DNA of 64,000 bases from Methylobacterium variabile (GTDB taxonomy: Bacteria; Pseudomonadota; Alphaproteobacteria; Rhizobiales; Beijerinckiaceae). Below the pieces are notes generated by a model that searched no databases, was not told the DNA's origin, and saw only the letters and a program-made list of their open reading frames with translations. Shown one piece after another: positions 56,173 to 64,000 of this stretch; within the stretch, counting starts at the first letter, position 1; each line of letters opens with the position of its first letter. Position numbers and translations under genes: made by a program. Where the stretch lies: NCBI RefSeq assembly GCF_001043975.1, contig NZ_LABY01000132.1:1-64000 (forward strand), given 5' to 3'.

Positions 56173-57480
56173 TTATGCAGGGCGCTGCCCTGCACCCGCC
56201 AGAGGGCTCGCCCTCTGGGCACCCGGGTTTTTCGCGAGGTCCCACTCGGCGAGCACGTCCAGGTCCTGCTCGCCCGGCGGCGGGGCAGGGGGCAGGCGCC
56301 CGAGGCGGGCAAGCGCCCACACCGCCATGCCCCGGACCAGCGGCGAGGCGTCCTCCAGCAGTCGCTCCGCCTCGCCGGCGAGGGTCTCGTCTCCCGAATT
56401 GCCGATGGCGATCAGCACGTTGCGCAGGAAGCGATCGCGCCCCGTGCGCTTGATCGGCGTGCCGGCGAACCGGGTGCGGAAGGCGGCGTCGTCGAGCCGG
56501 GCCAGCTCTGCGAGGGGCGGCGCCGACAGGTCCTCGCGCGCCATCAGCCGCGCCTCCCGAGTCGCCGCCGCGAACTTGTTCCAGGGGCAGACCGCCAGGC
56601 AATCGTCGCAGCCGAACACCCGGTTGCCCATCGGCGCCCGGAACTCCGGCGGGATCGGGCCCGCATGCTCGATCGTCAGGTAGGCCAGGCAGCGCCGCGC
56701 ATCGAGCCGGTAGGGGCCCGCGAAGGCGTCCGTCGGACATGCGTCGAGGCAGCGCCGGCAGCGTCCGCACCGGTCGCCCTCGGGCGCATCCACCGGCAGG
56801 TCCGCCGTGGTGTAGATCGCACTGAGCATCAGCCAGTTGCCGAACTCCCGCGACACCAGCACGCTGTGCTTGCCCTGCCAGCCGAGGCCGGCGGCGGCGG
56901 CCAGCGGTTTCTCCATCACCGGCGCGGTGTCGACGAAGACCTTGATCTCCGCGCCCGCTCTCGCCGCGAAGGCACCGCCGAGCTCCTTCAGCTTGCCCTT
57001 GATCACGTCGTGGTAGTCGCGCCGCCGGGCGTAGACCGCGATCGACCCGCGCAAGGGATCGCTAAGCGCCGCCAGCGGGTCGCCCTCGGGCCCGCAATTG
57101 ACCCCGAGCATCACGATGCTGCGCACGTCGGGCCACAGGACCGCCGGGTCCGCCCGCGCGCCGGTGCGCTCCTCCATCCAGGCCATGCCGCCGTGGTGGC
57201 CCGCCGCGAGCCAGGCGGACAGGCGCTCGGGGAGGGCGGGCACCGCGTCGGGTCGCGTCACCGCCAGCGCGTCGAAGCCCAGCGCCCGGGCACGGGCCTC
57301 GAGGAAGCGCCGGAGGGCCGCGCCGTCGCCCGCCGGACGTCCAGGTCCCCTCAGAAGTCCAGGTCCGCGTAGTGGTCCGCCGGTGCCATCCCGGCCACCC
57401 GGTCGGCGAGCAGGCTGCGGAAGGACGGGCGCGACTTCACTCGTGCGTACCAGTTCCTCGCCGTCTCGTCCTCGTCCCAT
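56173..57480 (-). CDS. queG: Epoxyqueuosine reductase QueG
   Basis: A cobalamin- and iron-sulfur-dependent enzyme that performs the last step of queuosine synthesis on tRNA. Two ferredoxin-type motifs (CGRCRRCLDACPT and CDDCLAVCPW) bind two 4Fe-4S clusters, with VFVDTAPVMEKPLA upstream and HEAT-like C-terminal repeats (RFLRNVLIAIGNSGD). The family-like sequence starts near GDGAALRRFLEARARAL (around 57333), overlapping the GST stop. No ATG, GTG or TTG lies there. The only canonical in-frame start is ATG at 57480, inside the GST gene, which would add 45 odd residues. A CTG at 57354 is an alternative. Confidence 0.85.
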   Translation of the reverse strand: MGRGRDGEELVRTSEVAPVLPQPARRPGGRDGTGGPLRGPGLLRGPGRPAGDGAALRRFLEARARALGFDALAVTRPDAVPALPERLSAWLAAGHHGGMAWMEERTGARADPAVLWPDVRSIVMLGVNCGPEGDPLAALSDPLRGSIAVYARRRDYHDVIKGKLKELGGAFAARAGAEIKVFVDTAPVMEKPLAAAAGLGWQGKHSVLVSREFGNWLMLSAIYTTADLPVDAPEGDRCGRCRRCLDACPTDAFAGPYRLDARRCLAYLTIEHAGPIPPEFRAPMGNRVFGCDDCLAVCPWNKFAAATREARLMAREDLSAPPLAELARLDDAAFRTRFAGTPIKRTGRDRFLRNVLIAIGNSGDETLAGEAERLLEDASPLVRGMAVWALARLGRLPPAPPPGEQDLDVLAEWDLAKNPGAQRASPLAGAGQRPA

Positions 57481-58043
57481 GGCACGTCGCCCAGATAATC
57501 CACGCAGGACAGATGGGCCGCCGCCGCCAGATCGGCATAGGTCAGATGGCCGCCCGCCAGCCAGTTACGCCGGGAGATCAGGTAGCCGATGTATTTCAGG
57601 TGGTAGCGCACGTTGCTGCGCGCCGCCCGGATCGCGTTCATGTCCGGCGGGCCGCCGCCGTGCTGCGAGGTCATGAAGCGCTTGTGGATCTTCTCGGTGA
57701 CGAGGTAGCCGGTCACCTCCTGGTCGAACTTCTGCAGGAACCAGTCGAGCAGGCGGCGCACCTCGACCCGGGCGGCGGGGGATTCCGGCAGCAGCCGGAT
57801 CCCGCTCGAGCCGAGGCCCCGCGTCTCGTCGAGGTACTCGGCGATGACGCCGCCTCCCGGAACGCTCAGGCCGCCCTCCTCCACCAGCACCGGGGTGGTG
57901 CCGGCGGGGTTGAGCATCAGGAAGTCCTCCCGGCGCTCCCAGGGCCGCTCTTCGACGAGGTGGGGCTCCATGCCCATCTCGGCCATGACGAGGCGCACGA
58001 AGCGGGAATGCGGGCAGAACGAGGAGTGATGGAGCGTCGCCAT
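57351..58043 (-). CDS. Glutathione S-transferase-like protein
   Basis: A 230-residue GST-fold protein. An N-terminal thioredoxin-like domain contains HHSSFCPHSRFVRLVMAEMG, with Cys in the usual active-site position. GGGVIAEYLDE gives the glutathione-binding region, and a helical C-terminal domain includes NWLAGGHLTYADLAAAAHLS. The substrate is unknown, and detoxification is only assumed. The ATG is at 58043 with no strong ribosome site. Its stop overlaps the start region of queG, so the two are coupled. Confidence 0.88.
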   Translation of the reverse strand: MATLHHSSFCPHSRFVRLVMAEMGMEPHLVEERPWERREDFLMLNPAGTTPVLVEEGGLSVPGGGVIAEYLDETRGLGSSGIRLLPESPAARVEVRRLLDWFLQKFDQEVTGYLVTEKIHKRFMTSQHGGGPPDMNAIRAARSNVRYHLKYIGYLISRRNWLAGGHLTYADLAAAAHLSCVDYLGDVPWDEDETARNWYARVKSRPSFRSLLADRVAGMAPADHYADLDF

Positions 58044-58482
58044 GCGGGGCCGTTTCGCGCTTCGTCTGTTGGCTGGCCTTGAAGGTCGGCTCGCGGTGGG
58101 TTGAACGTGTCCGGATTGACCCACCCAGGATTAACGTCCGGTCACTGGTTCATGAATGTCTTTCGGCATCCTTAACACGGGTGCGAGGGGCTGGTAACCG
58201 AGCCTCAACCATGCCGGTGCGAGGCTGCGTGCCCGAGGCCGGGGCGGTCCGGCACCCCGGCCGGCAGGATTCGGCACCACAGACTTGCCACAGAGGTGGA
58301 GCCGTACCGGCGCGCGAGACGCGGGCACGGCGCTGAAGTCGGGTTCCGGGTTCCTCAATCCCCGCCGGACGCGGTCGAGACCGCCGCGGCGCGAGCACGA
58401 GAGCAGACGACATGACGACGGCGGGAAGACGGAGGGCGGGCGTGCCCGCGCGCGGATTCGGTTCGAGCCGGGGGGCGCGGTG
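58044..58482. other. Intergenic region between divergent GST and uppP genes
   Basis: 439 bases with no supported gene. Part near 58110-58200 is AT-richer (TTAACG, CCTTAACAC) and may hold the GST promoter. The uppP promoter is not clear. Purine-rich GAGAGCAG and GGGAAGACGG stretches precede uppP. I see no strong hairpin here. Confidence 0.4.
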
Positions 58483-59286
58483 ATGGACGCAGCCAGCATC
58501 GGCAAGGCCGTGGTGCTCGCCCTCGTCGAGGGCGCCACCGAGTTCATCCCGGTCTCCTCGACCGGCCACCAGCTCCTCGTCGGGCACTTCATCGGCTTCG
58601 AGTCGCCCAACAACACCTTCGAGGTGCTGATCCAGCTCGGCGCCATCCTGGCCATCGTCGGGGTCTACTTCCGCCAGCTCGTCGACCTGCTCCTGCGGGC
58701 GCCGCGCGACCCGAACGCCCGCCGCTTCATCCTGGCGATCCTGATCGCGTTCCTGCCCGCCGCGATCATCGGCGGCCTGTTCTCGAAGTACATCAAGTTC
58801 TACCTGTTCAATCCCTGGATCATCTGCTCGACCCTGGTCGCCGGCGGCCTCGTGCTCCTCGTCATCGACGAAACCGAGATCGAGCAGAAATACGACGACG
58901 TGCACCAGTTCTCGCTGCCGATGGCGCTCAAGATCGGCTTGTTCCAGTGCCTGGCGATGATTCCGGGCGTGTCGCGCTCGGGCGCCACCATCGTGGGGGC
59001 GATGCTGATGGGCTCGGGCAAGCGCGCCGCCACCGAGTTCTCGTTCTACCTCGCGATGCCGACCATGGCAGGCGCCTTCGCCAAGGACCTGCTCGACAAC
59101 TACAAGAACCTGTCGAAGGACGACGTCGGCCTGATCGCCATCGGCTTCGTGGTGGCGTTCCTGTCGGCCCTGTTCGTGGTCCGCAAGCTGCTCAACTACG
59201 TCTCCCGCCACGGCTTCTCGCTGTTCGCCTGGTGGCGCATCCTGGTCGGCGCGGCGGGCTTCGCCGGGCTGATCGTGTTCGGGTGA
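58483..59286 (+). CDS. uppP: Undecaprenyl-diphosphatase UppP/BacA
   Basis: A 267-residue membrane phosphatase that recycles undecaprenyl diphosphate to the monophosphate carrier for peptidoglycan. The signature EGATEFIPVSSTGHQLL is at the N-terminus, and MIPGVSRSGATIVGAML is the second catalytic motif. About seven to eight helices are expected. The ATG is at 58483, with GTG at 58480 just before it. It stands alone. Confidence 0.96.
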   Translation: MDAASIGKAVVLALVEGATEFIPVSSTGHQLLVGHFIGFESPNNTFEVLIQLGAILAIVGVYFRQLVDLLLRAPRDPNARRFILAILIAFLPAAIIGGLFSKYIKFYLFNPWIICSTLVAGGLVLLVIDETEIEQKYDDVHQFSLPMALKIGLFQCLAMIPGVSRSGATIVGAMLMGSGKRAATEFSFYLAMPTMAGAFAKDLLDNYKNLSKDDVGLIAIGFVVAFLSALFVVRKLLNYVSRHGFSLFAWWRILVGAAGFAGLIVFG

Positions 59287-59395
59287 GGTGTTCGGGTGCG
59301 GTGCGGCGCGGACCCCGCGTGACGGCACTCGACCATCGGCGGGTCGCGCGGCTATGTCGTGGGTCAGGGAGAGACCCGCGCCACGAGGACCCGCC

Positions 59396-61210
59396 ATGGA
59401 CGATACGACGCTCGCCGCCGCGTTTCCGGCCGCCACCGAGGCGCAGTGGCGTGCCCTGGTCGATGGGGTGCTGAAGGGGGCCGACTTCGAGAAGCGCCTG
59501 GTGCGCCGCACGCCGGACGGCATCAAGGTCGCGCCGCTCTATCCCGCGGCCGAGGCCGTCCCCCAGCCCGGCCGCGCGCAGCCCGGCCGCTGGCGGGTGA
59601 GCCAGCGGGTCGACCACCCGGACCCGGCCGAGGCCAACGCCCTCGCGCTCGCCGACCTCGAGGGCGGCGCCGACGCCCTGACCCTGGTGATCGCCGGCGC
59701 GCCGGCCGCCCGCGGCTTCGGCCTGCCGGGGCCGGGCGCCCTCGACGCGGCGCTCGCCGGCGTGATGCTGCCGCTGATCGGCCTCAGGCTCGATGCCGGC
59801 GCGGCGGCGCCCGAGGCGGCCGGGGCCCTCGTCGCCTTGGCGAAGGCCCGCGGCGACGACCTCGCCGCCCTCGACATCGACCTCGGCATCGACCCCGTCG
59901 CGGTGCAGGCCGCCACCGGCGCGGCCCCGTCCTGGCCCGACCTCGCCGAGATCCTGCGCGACCTCGACGGAGCGGGCTTTTCCGGCCGCGCCTTCCTGGC
60001 CGATGCCCGGCCGTTCCACGAGGCGGGCGCCAGCGAGGCGGTGGAGCTGGCCGCCGTGCTGGCCGGCGCGCTCGCGACCCTGCGGGCCCTCGAGGCCGGC
60101 GGGCATCCGCTCGAGCGCGCCCGCGCCTCCCTGGCCTTCCTCCTGGTGGCCGATGCCGACGAGTTCCTGACGGTGGCCAAGATGCGGGCCCTGCGCCGGC
60201 TCTGGGCCCGGGTCGAGGAGGCCTGCGGCCTGTCCCCGGCTCCGATCCGCCTGCACGCCGAGACCGCCTGGCGCAGCACCACCCGGCGCGACCCCTGGGT
60301 CAACATGCTGCGGGCGACGACCGCCGCCTTCTCGGCCGGCCTCGGCGGGGCCGATTCCGTCACGGTGCTGCCCTTCACCGCGGCGCTGGGCCTGCCCGAC
60401 GCCTTCGCGCGCCGCTGCGCCCGCAACACCCAGCACGTCCTCCTCGACGAGGCCAACCTCTGGCGTGTTGCCGACCCGGCCGCCGGCGCCGGCGGCTTCG
60501 AGGCCCTGACGGACGCGCTCTGCACCGAGGCCTGGGCGCAGTTCCAGGCCATCGAGCGGGAAGGGGGGCTCGCCGCGAGCCTGCGCTCCGGCGCCCTTCC
60601 GGGCCGCCTCGCCGCCCTGCGCCGGTCGCGCGACGCCGACCTCGCCACGCGGCGCCAGCCGATCACCGGCACCAGCGAGTTCCCGGACCTGCACGAGGCG
60701 CCCGTGGCGGTGCTGGCCCCCGCCCCGGCGGTGGCAGAGCCGGAGGGGGCGCTGCCGTCCCGGCGCTGGCCCGAGCCCTTCGAAGCCCTGCGCGACGCCT
60801 CCGACGCGGTCCTCGCGCGCACCGGCCGGCGCCCGCGGGTCTTCCTCGCCAATCTCGGCTCCTTGAGCGCCTTCAACACCCGCGCCACCTTCGCCCGCAA
60901 CGCCTTCGAGGCCGGCGGGATCGAGGCGGTGACGAACGAGGGATTTCCGGATCACGCCGCCCTCGTGGCGGCATTCCGGGCCTCGGGCACGCCGCTCGCC
61001 TGCCTGTGCTCGTCGGACGCGGTCTACGCAAATGAGGCGGTGGCCGCCGCCGAGGCGCTGCGGGCCGCCGGCGCCGCCACGATCTTCCTCGCCGGAAAAC
61101 CGGGCGATCTCGAGCCGGCGCTGCGGGCGGCCGGCGTCGCCCACGATCTCTACGCCGGCTGCAACCTCGTGGAGCTGCTGGAGCAGGCCCAGGCCGCCGC
61201 CACGCCGTGA
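59396..61210 (+). CDS. mcmB: Methylmalonyl-CoA mutase small (beta) subunit
   Basis: A 604-residue small subunit of methylmalonyl-CoA mutase, which with the large subunit converts methylmalonyl-CoA to succinyl-CoA. The TIM-barrel region ends around LHAETAWRSTTRRDPWVNMLRATTAAF, and a C-terminal cobalamin-type domain (RPRVFLANLGSLSAFNTRATF) lacks the DxHxxG histidine motif, as expected for the non-catalytic subunit. In methylotrophs this serves the ethylmalonyl-CoA pathway. The ATG is at 59396 with CGAGGA upstream. No large subunit is in the window. Confidence 0.92.
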   Translation: MDDTTLAAAFPAATEAQWRALVDGVLKGADFEKRLVRRTPDGIKVAPLYPAAEAVPQPGRAQPGRWRVSQRVDHPDPAEANALALADLEGGADALTLVIAGAPAARGFGLPGPGALDAALAGVMLPLIGLRLDAGAAAPEAAGALVALAKARGDDLAALDIDLGIDPVAVQAATGAAPSWPDLAEILRDLDGAGFSGRAFLADARPFHEAGASEAVELAAVLAGALATLRALEAGGHPLERARASLAFLLVADADEFLTVAKMRALRRLWARVEEACGLSPAPIRLHAETAWRSTTRRDPWVNMLRATTAAFSAGLGGADSVTVLPFTAALGLPDAFARRCARNTQHVLLDEANLWRVADPAAGAGGFEALTDALCTEAWAQFQAIEREGGLAASLRSGALPGRLAALRRSRDADLATRRQPITGTSEFPDLHEAPVAVLAPAPAVAEPEGALPSRRWPEPFEALRDASDAVLARTGRRPRVFLANLGSLSAFNTRATFARNAFEAGGIEAVTNEGFPDHAALVAAFRASGTPLACLCSSDAVYANEAVAAAEALRAAGAATIFLAGKPGDLEPALRAAGVAHDLYAGCNLVELLEQAQAAATP

Positions 61211-61307
61211 GGCCGGACATCTCGTCGCTGGCCCGCGGCGCATCATCGGGCTCGGACGCGTCCCGGGCCGATGCCGTCCGGCCCGCCCCGCCCTATCTCT
61301 CACGGCT

Positions 61308-61760
61308 GTGACCGAGATCCTGTTCTACCACATGCAGCGCCAGCCCCTGGAGGCGGTGCTGCCGAGCCTCCTGGAAAAATCCCTGGAGCGGCAATGGCGC
61401 GTCGCCGTGCAGGCGACGAGCGAGGAGCGGCTCCAGGCCCTCGACGACCACCTCTGGGTCTTCTCGGACGAGAGCTTCCTGCCCCACGGCACCGACCGCG
61501 ACCCCGATTGCGGCACCCAGCCCGTGGTGCTCACCCTGCGCGACGCCAACCCGAACGGCGCCTCGATCCGCTTCCTGGTCGAGGGGGCGCCCCTGCCCGA
61601 CGACGCCGCCAGCTACCAGCGCATCTGCATCCTGTTCGACGGCACCGACCAGGACGCCCTGCTCCACGCCCGCGAGCAGTGGCGCGGCGCCAAGGAGGCC
61701 GGCCACGGCGTCGCCTACTGGCAGCAGGACGAGCGCGGCCGCTGGCAGAAGAAGGCCTGA
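61308..61760 (+). CDS. holC: DNA polymerase III chi subunit
   Basis: A 150-residue HolC-type protein: MTEILFYHMQRQPLEAVLPSLLEKS, then VAVQATSEERLQALDDHLWVF and SFLPHGT, all typical. It links the clamp loader to single-strand-binding protein in the replisome. The start is GTG at 61308, the first usable codon, with no strong ribosome site. It is 97 bases after the mutase gene and 33 before the peptidase gene. Confidence 0.92.
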   Translation: MTEILFYHMQRQPLEAVLPSLLEKSLERQWRVAVQATSEERLQALDDHLWVFSDESFLPHGTDRDPDCGTQPVVLTLRDANPNGASIRFLVEGAPLPDDAASYQRICILFDGTDQDALLHAREQWRGAKEAGHGVAYWQQDERGRWQKKA

Positions 61761-61793
61761 GATCCGAAGGCACCGCCTCGGCGAGGAGACGTC

Positions 61794-63347
61794 ATGACCC
61801 GCATCACGACCCGCATCCTCGCGCTCGCGGCGGCCCTGCTGCTCGGGCCCGGCCCGCTCCTCGCCCAGCCCGCCCGGCAGGAGGGCCGCCAAGAGAACCG
61901 TCAGGAGGCCCGCCAGCCCGAGGGCCGGCGCCTGCCGCCCGACGCGACGACGCAGCACAGCCTGACCCTGCCTGACGGCCGGACCCTGAACTTCACCGCG
62001 GTGGCCGGCAGCCTGCCGCTCGTCGACGAGTCGGGCAAGCTCCAGGCCGAGATCGCCTTCACGGCCTTCACCCTGCCGGGGCGGGAGGCCGTCACCCGGC
62101 CGGTGACCTTCGCGCTCAACGGCGGGCCGGGCGCGGCCTCGGCCTACCTCAACCTCGCGGCGGTCGGGCCCTGGCGCCTGCCCCTCGACGGGCCGAGCAT
62201 CAGCCCCTCGGAGGCGCCGGTGACGGTGCCGAACGACGAGACCTGGCTCGACTTCACCGACCTCGTCTTCATCGACCCCGTCGGCACCGGCTACAGCCGC
62301 GGCGACGACGCGAAGCGCTACTACGCGGTGGAGAGCGACGCGGCCGTGCTGTCGGCGGCGATCGCCCGCTGGCTGCGCACCAACGACCGGCTCACCTCGC
62401 CGAAGTTCTTCGTCGGCGAGAGCTACGGCGGCTTTCGCGGGCCGCTCATCGCCCGCAAGCTGCAGGACGACGTCGGCGTCGGGCTCTCGGGGCTGGTGCT
62501 GCTCTCGCCGGTGCTCGATTTCGGCTACCTGCAGCCGCCGCGGCACAATCCCCTCGGGGCGGTGACGCGGCTGCCGTCCCTCGCCGCCGCCGGCCTCGAG
62601 CGGCGCGGCCTGACGCCCGACCCCGCCCGCATGGCGGAGGTCGAGGCCTACGCCACCGGTCCCTACCTCTCCGACCTCCTGCGCGGGCCCGGCGACGCCG
62701 CCGCCCTCGACCGGCTCACCGAGCGCGTCGCGGCCCTGACCGGGCTCGATCCCGCCCTGGTGCGCCGCCAAGCCGGCCGGGTGACCGCCTCGAGCTACCA
62801 GCGCGAGGCCGGCCGCGACGCAGGCCGGGTCGCGAGCGCCTACGACACCGGCGTCACCGGCTGGGACCCGGACCCGAGCGCGCCGCAGGGCCGGTTCGAG
62901 GACCCGATCCTCGCCGCCATGCAGGCGCCGCTCTCCAGCGCCATCGTCGACCTCACCGCCCGCACCCTGAACTGGCGCGTGCCGAACCTGCGCTACGAGC
63001 TTCTCAACAACGCGGTCAACGCCAGCTGGAGCTGGGGCGGGGGCCGCTCCCCGCCGGAGGTGGTGAGCGAGCTGCGCCAGGCCCTCGCCCTCGACGGGGC
63101 GATGCGGGTGCTCGTGACCCACGGCTACACCGACCTCGTCACGCCCTACTTCGCCTCGAAGTTGATCCTCGACCAGATGCCGGCGCTCGGCGGCGAGAAG
63201 CGCCTCGCCCTCGCGGTCTATCCCGGGGGCCACATGTTCTATTTCCGCCAGGAGTCGCGCGCGGCCTTGCGCAGGGACACGCTCCGCCTCTACGAGGCGG
63301 CCTTGGCCGCACGCCGGAACGTGACGGGTCAAGGACAGGGACGATGA
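61794..63347 (+). CDS. Exported S10 serine carboxypeptidase-like protein
   Basis: A 517-residue protein of the S10 carboxypeptidase family with a signal peptide (ALLLGPGPLLAQ, cleavage near residue 25). After it comes a short Gln/Arg/Glu-rich repeat (RQEGRQENRQEARQ). The catalytic triad is present: Ser210 in GESYGG, Asp447 in HGYTDLVTPY, His480 in GGHMFYF, and NGGPGAASA forms the oxyanion region. It would cut C-terminal residues from peptides in the periplasm. The ATG is at 61794. Confidence 0.88.
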   Translation: MTRITTRILALAAALLLGPGPLLAQPARQEGRQENRQEARQPEGRRLPPDATTQHSLTLPDGRTLNFTAVAGSLPLVDESGKLQAEIAFTAFTLPGREAVTRPVTFALNGGPGAASAYLNLAAVGPWRLPLDGPSISPSEAPVTVPNDETWLDFTDLVFIDPVGTGYSRGDDAKRYYAVESDAAVLSAAIARWLRTNDRLTSPKFFVGESYGGFRGPLIARKLQDDVGVGLSGLVLLSPVLDFGYLQPPRHNPLGAVTRLPSLAAAGLERRGLTPDPARMAEVEAYATGPYLSDLLRGPGDAAALDRLTERVAALTGLDPALVRRQAGRVTASSYQREAGRDAGRVASAYDTGVTGWDPDPSAPQGRFEDPILAAMQAPLSSAIVDLTARTLNWRVPNLRYELLNNAVNASWSWGGGRSPPEVVSELRQALALDGAMRVLVTHGYTDLVTPYFASKLILDQMPALGGEKRLALAVYPGGHMFYFRQESRAALRRDTLRLYEAALAARRNVTGQGQGR

Positions 63348-63360
63348 CGGGCGGGGGACG

Positions 63361-63720
63361 ATGCGGCGGACGGTGATCGGGGTCGCCCTGATGAGCTTTG
63401 GCCTGGCCGGCTGCGGCGGGAGCACCGACCGGGCCGCCCCGCCGGTGACCATCGCGGCCCCGAAGCCGCCGCCGCCGGCCGGGCCTCCGGTCCTGGCGCC
63501 GGACGGCCGCTGCACCGGGCCGGTCCCAGCCGCCGCGACCGAGATCGCCCCGGGCATCGGCGAGTGCGAGCTGGTGCGGCTCAAGGGCCAGCCGCCGACC
63601 GACGTGCTGGTGGGAGAGAGCGGGCGGGGTCAGCGCGAGGTGCAGGTCCTCTACACCGAGCCCGGCGCGAAGGAGCTGTACTTCTTCGTCAACAACCGCC
63701 TCGACCGGATCGTCAAGTAG
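63361..63720 (+). CDS. Putative lipoprotein
   Basis: A 119-residue protein with a lipoprotein signal (LAGC, Cys near residue 18), a Pro/Ala-rich linker and a compact C-terminal part (GECELVRLKGQPPTDVLVGE, ELYFFVNNRLDRI). It looks like a small BamE/SmpA-like or similar outer-membrane-associated lipoprotein, but the family is not sure. The ATG is at 63361, 13 bases after the peptidase stop, and the two are probably cotranscribed. Confidence 0.75.
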   Translation: MRRTVIGVALMSFGLAGCGGSTDRAAPPVTIAAPKPPPPAGPPVLAPDGRCTGPVPAAATEIAPGIGECELVRLKGQPPTDVLVGESGRGQREVQVLYTEPGAKELYFFVNNRLDRIVK

Positions 63721-63843
63721 GGCAGGGCGCTCCCGACGCGGGTCGGTCGCGCCGCGACCGGGCCTTGGGCTAACTTCCCGCTGTCACGCGCGCCGCCTCG
63801 GTCCGGAGGCGCCCGGAGGCCTGCAAGAGGGACCACGAGCATC

Positions 63844-64000
63844 ATGCGTGAACCGAATGCGGTCGATTTCTGGCGCGGCGTTGCCCTGATCACGATCTTC
63901 GTGAACCACATCCCGGGCAACGTCTTCCAGGACTACACCTATTCCCAGTACGGGATCTCGGACGCCGCCGAGCTGTTCGTGTTCCTGGCCGGGTGGTCGA
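63844..64000 (+). CDS. opgC: OpgC family protein, cut off by the window end
   Basis: The first 52 residues of a protein that starts MREPNAVDFWRGVALITIFVNHIPG and goes on with YSQYGISDAAELFVFLAGW. This matches the N-terminus of OpgC-type membrane proteins that succinylate periplasmic glucans. The remainder lies beyond the window. Confidence 0.8.
   Translation, partial: MREPNAVDFWRGVALITIFVNHIPGNVFQDYTYSQYGISDAAELFVFLAGWS

Overview
The window is about 70% GC, densely coding and free of phage or insertion sequences. It looks like the chromosome of an alphaproteobacterium of the Hyphomicrobiales, most likely a Methylobacterium. The reasons are a lanmodulin-type EF-hand protein, a methylmalonyl-CoA mutase small subunit, homospermidine synthase, a MucR regulator, DUF4167 next to prfA-prmC, and an LsrB/VtlR-type LysR gene next to trxB. 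The genus is inferred from gene content and was not tested by alignment.

Layout. 1-10.7 kb: the 3' end of an initiator-like tRNA, a Pmp3 peptide, a quinone oxidoreductase, a PEBP protein and ubiG on the minus strand; then lysC, ptsP (EINtr), prfA-prmC and DUF4167 on the plus strand. 10.7-17.7 kb: an N-methyl amino acid oxidase, an SDR, zwf, an IalB-like exported protein and a NarK nitrate transporter. The transporter has a sigma-54 promoter and two ANTAR-target-like hairpins. 17.7-25.7 kb: comF, a membrane-tethered Mrr-like nuclease, DUF1194, mucR, a class III nucleotidyl cyclase, a lanmodulin homologue and a CorC-type protein. 25.9-31 kb: purH, a diguanylate cyclase, DUF3422 and a broken DUF2332 gene. 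31-36.5 kb: acetate uptake and activation (actP, yjcH, acs) and a guanine deaminase. 36.5-41 kb: the LsrB-like regulator, trxB, an ELM1-family gene and gltX. 41-50.6 kb: an amidase, Uma2, homospermidine synthase, and the rplU-rpmA-GNAT-obgE-vapBC-proB run. 50.6-64 kb: DUF4153, an OlsB-like acyltransferase, a NeuD-like acyltransferase, queG, a GST-like gene, uppP, methylmalonyl-CoA mutase small subunit, holC, an S10 carboxypeptidase and a partial opgC.

Between the genes there is a family of four dispersed repeats at 10.6, 15.9, 22.1 and 55.2 kb. Each has two strong hairpins around a conserved linker. The stems differ in sequence between copies but keep their pairing. This is the best candidate for something undescribed. 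Other highlights are the lanmodulin homologue with two altered EF-hands, the narK leader, a 14-bp inverted repeat in front of zwf, a hairpin at the predicted 5' end of the rplU-rpmA transcript, and a toxin-antitoxin pair whose toxin gene overlaps proB.
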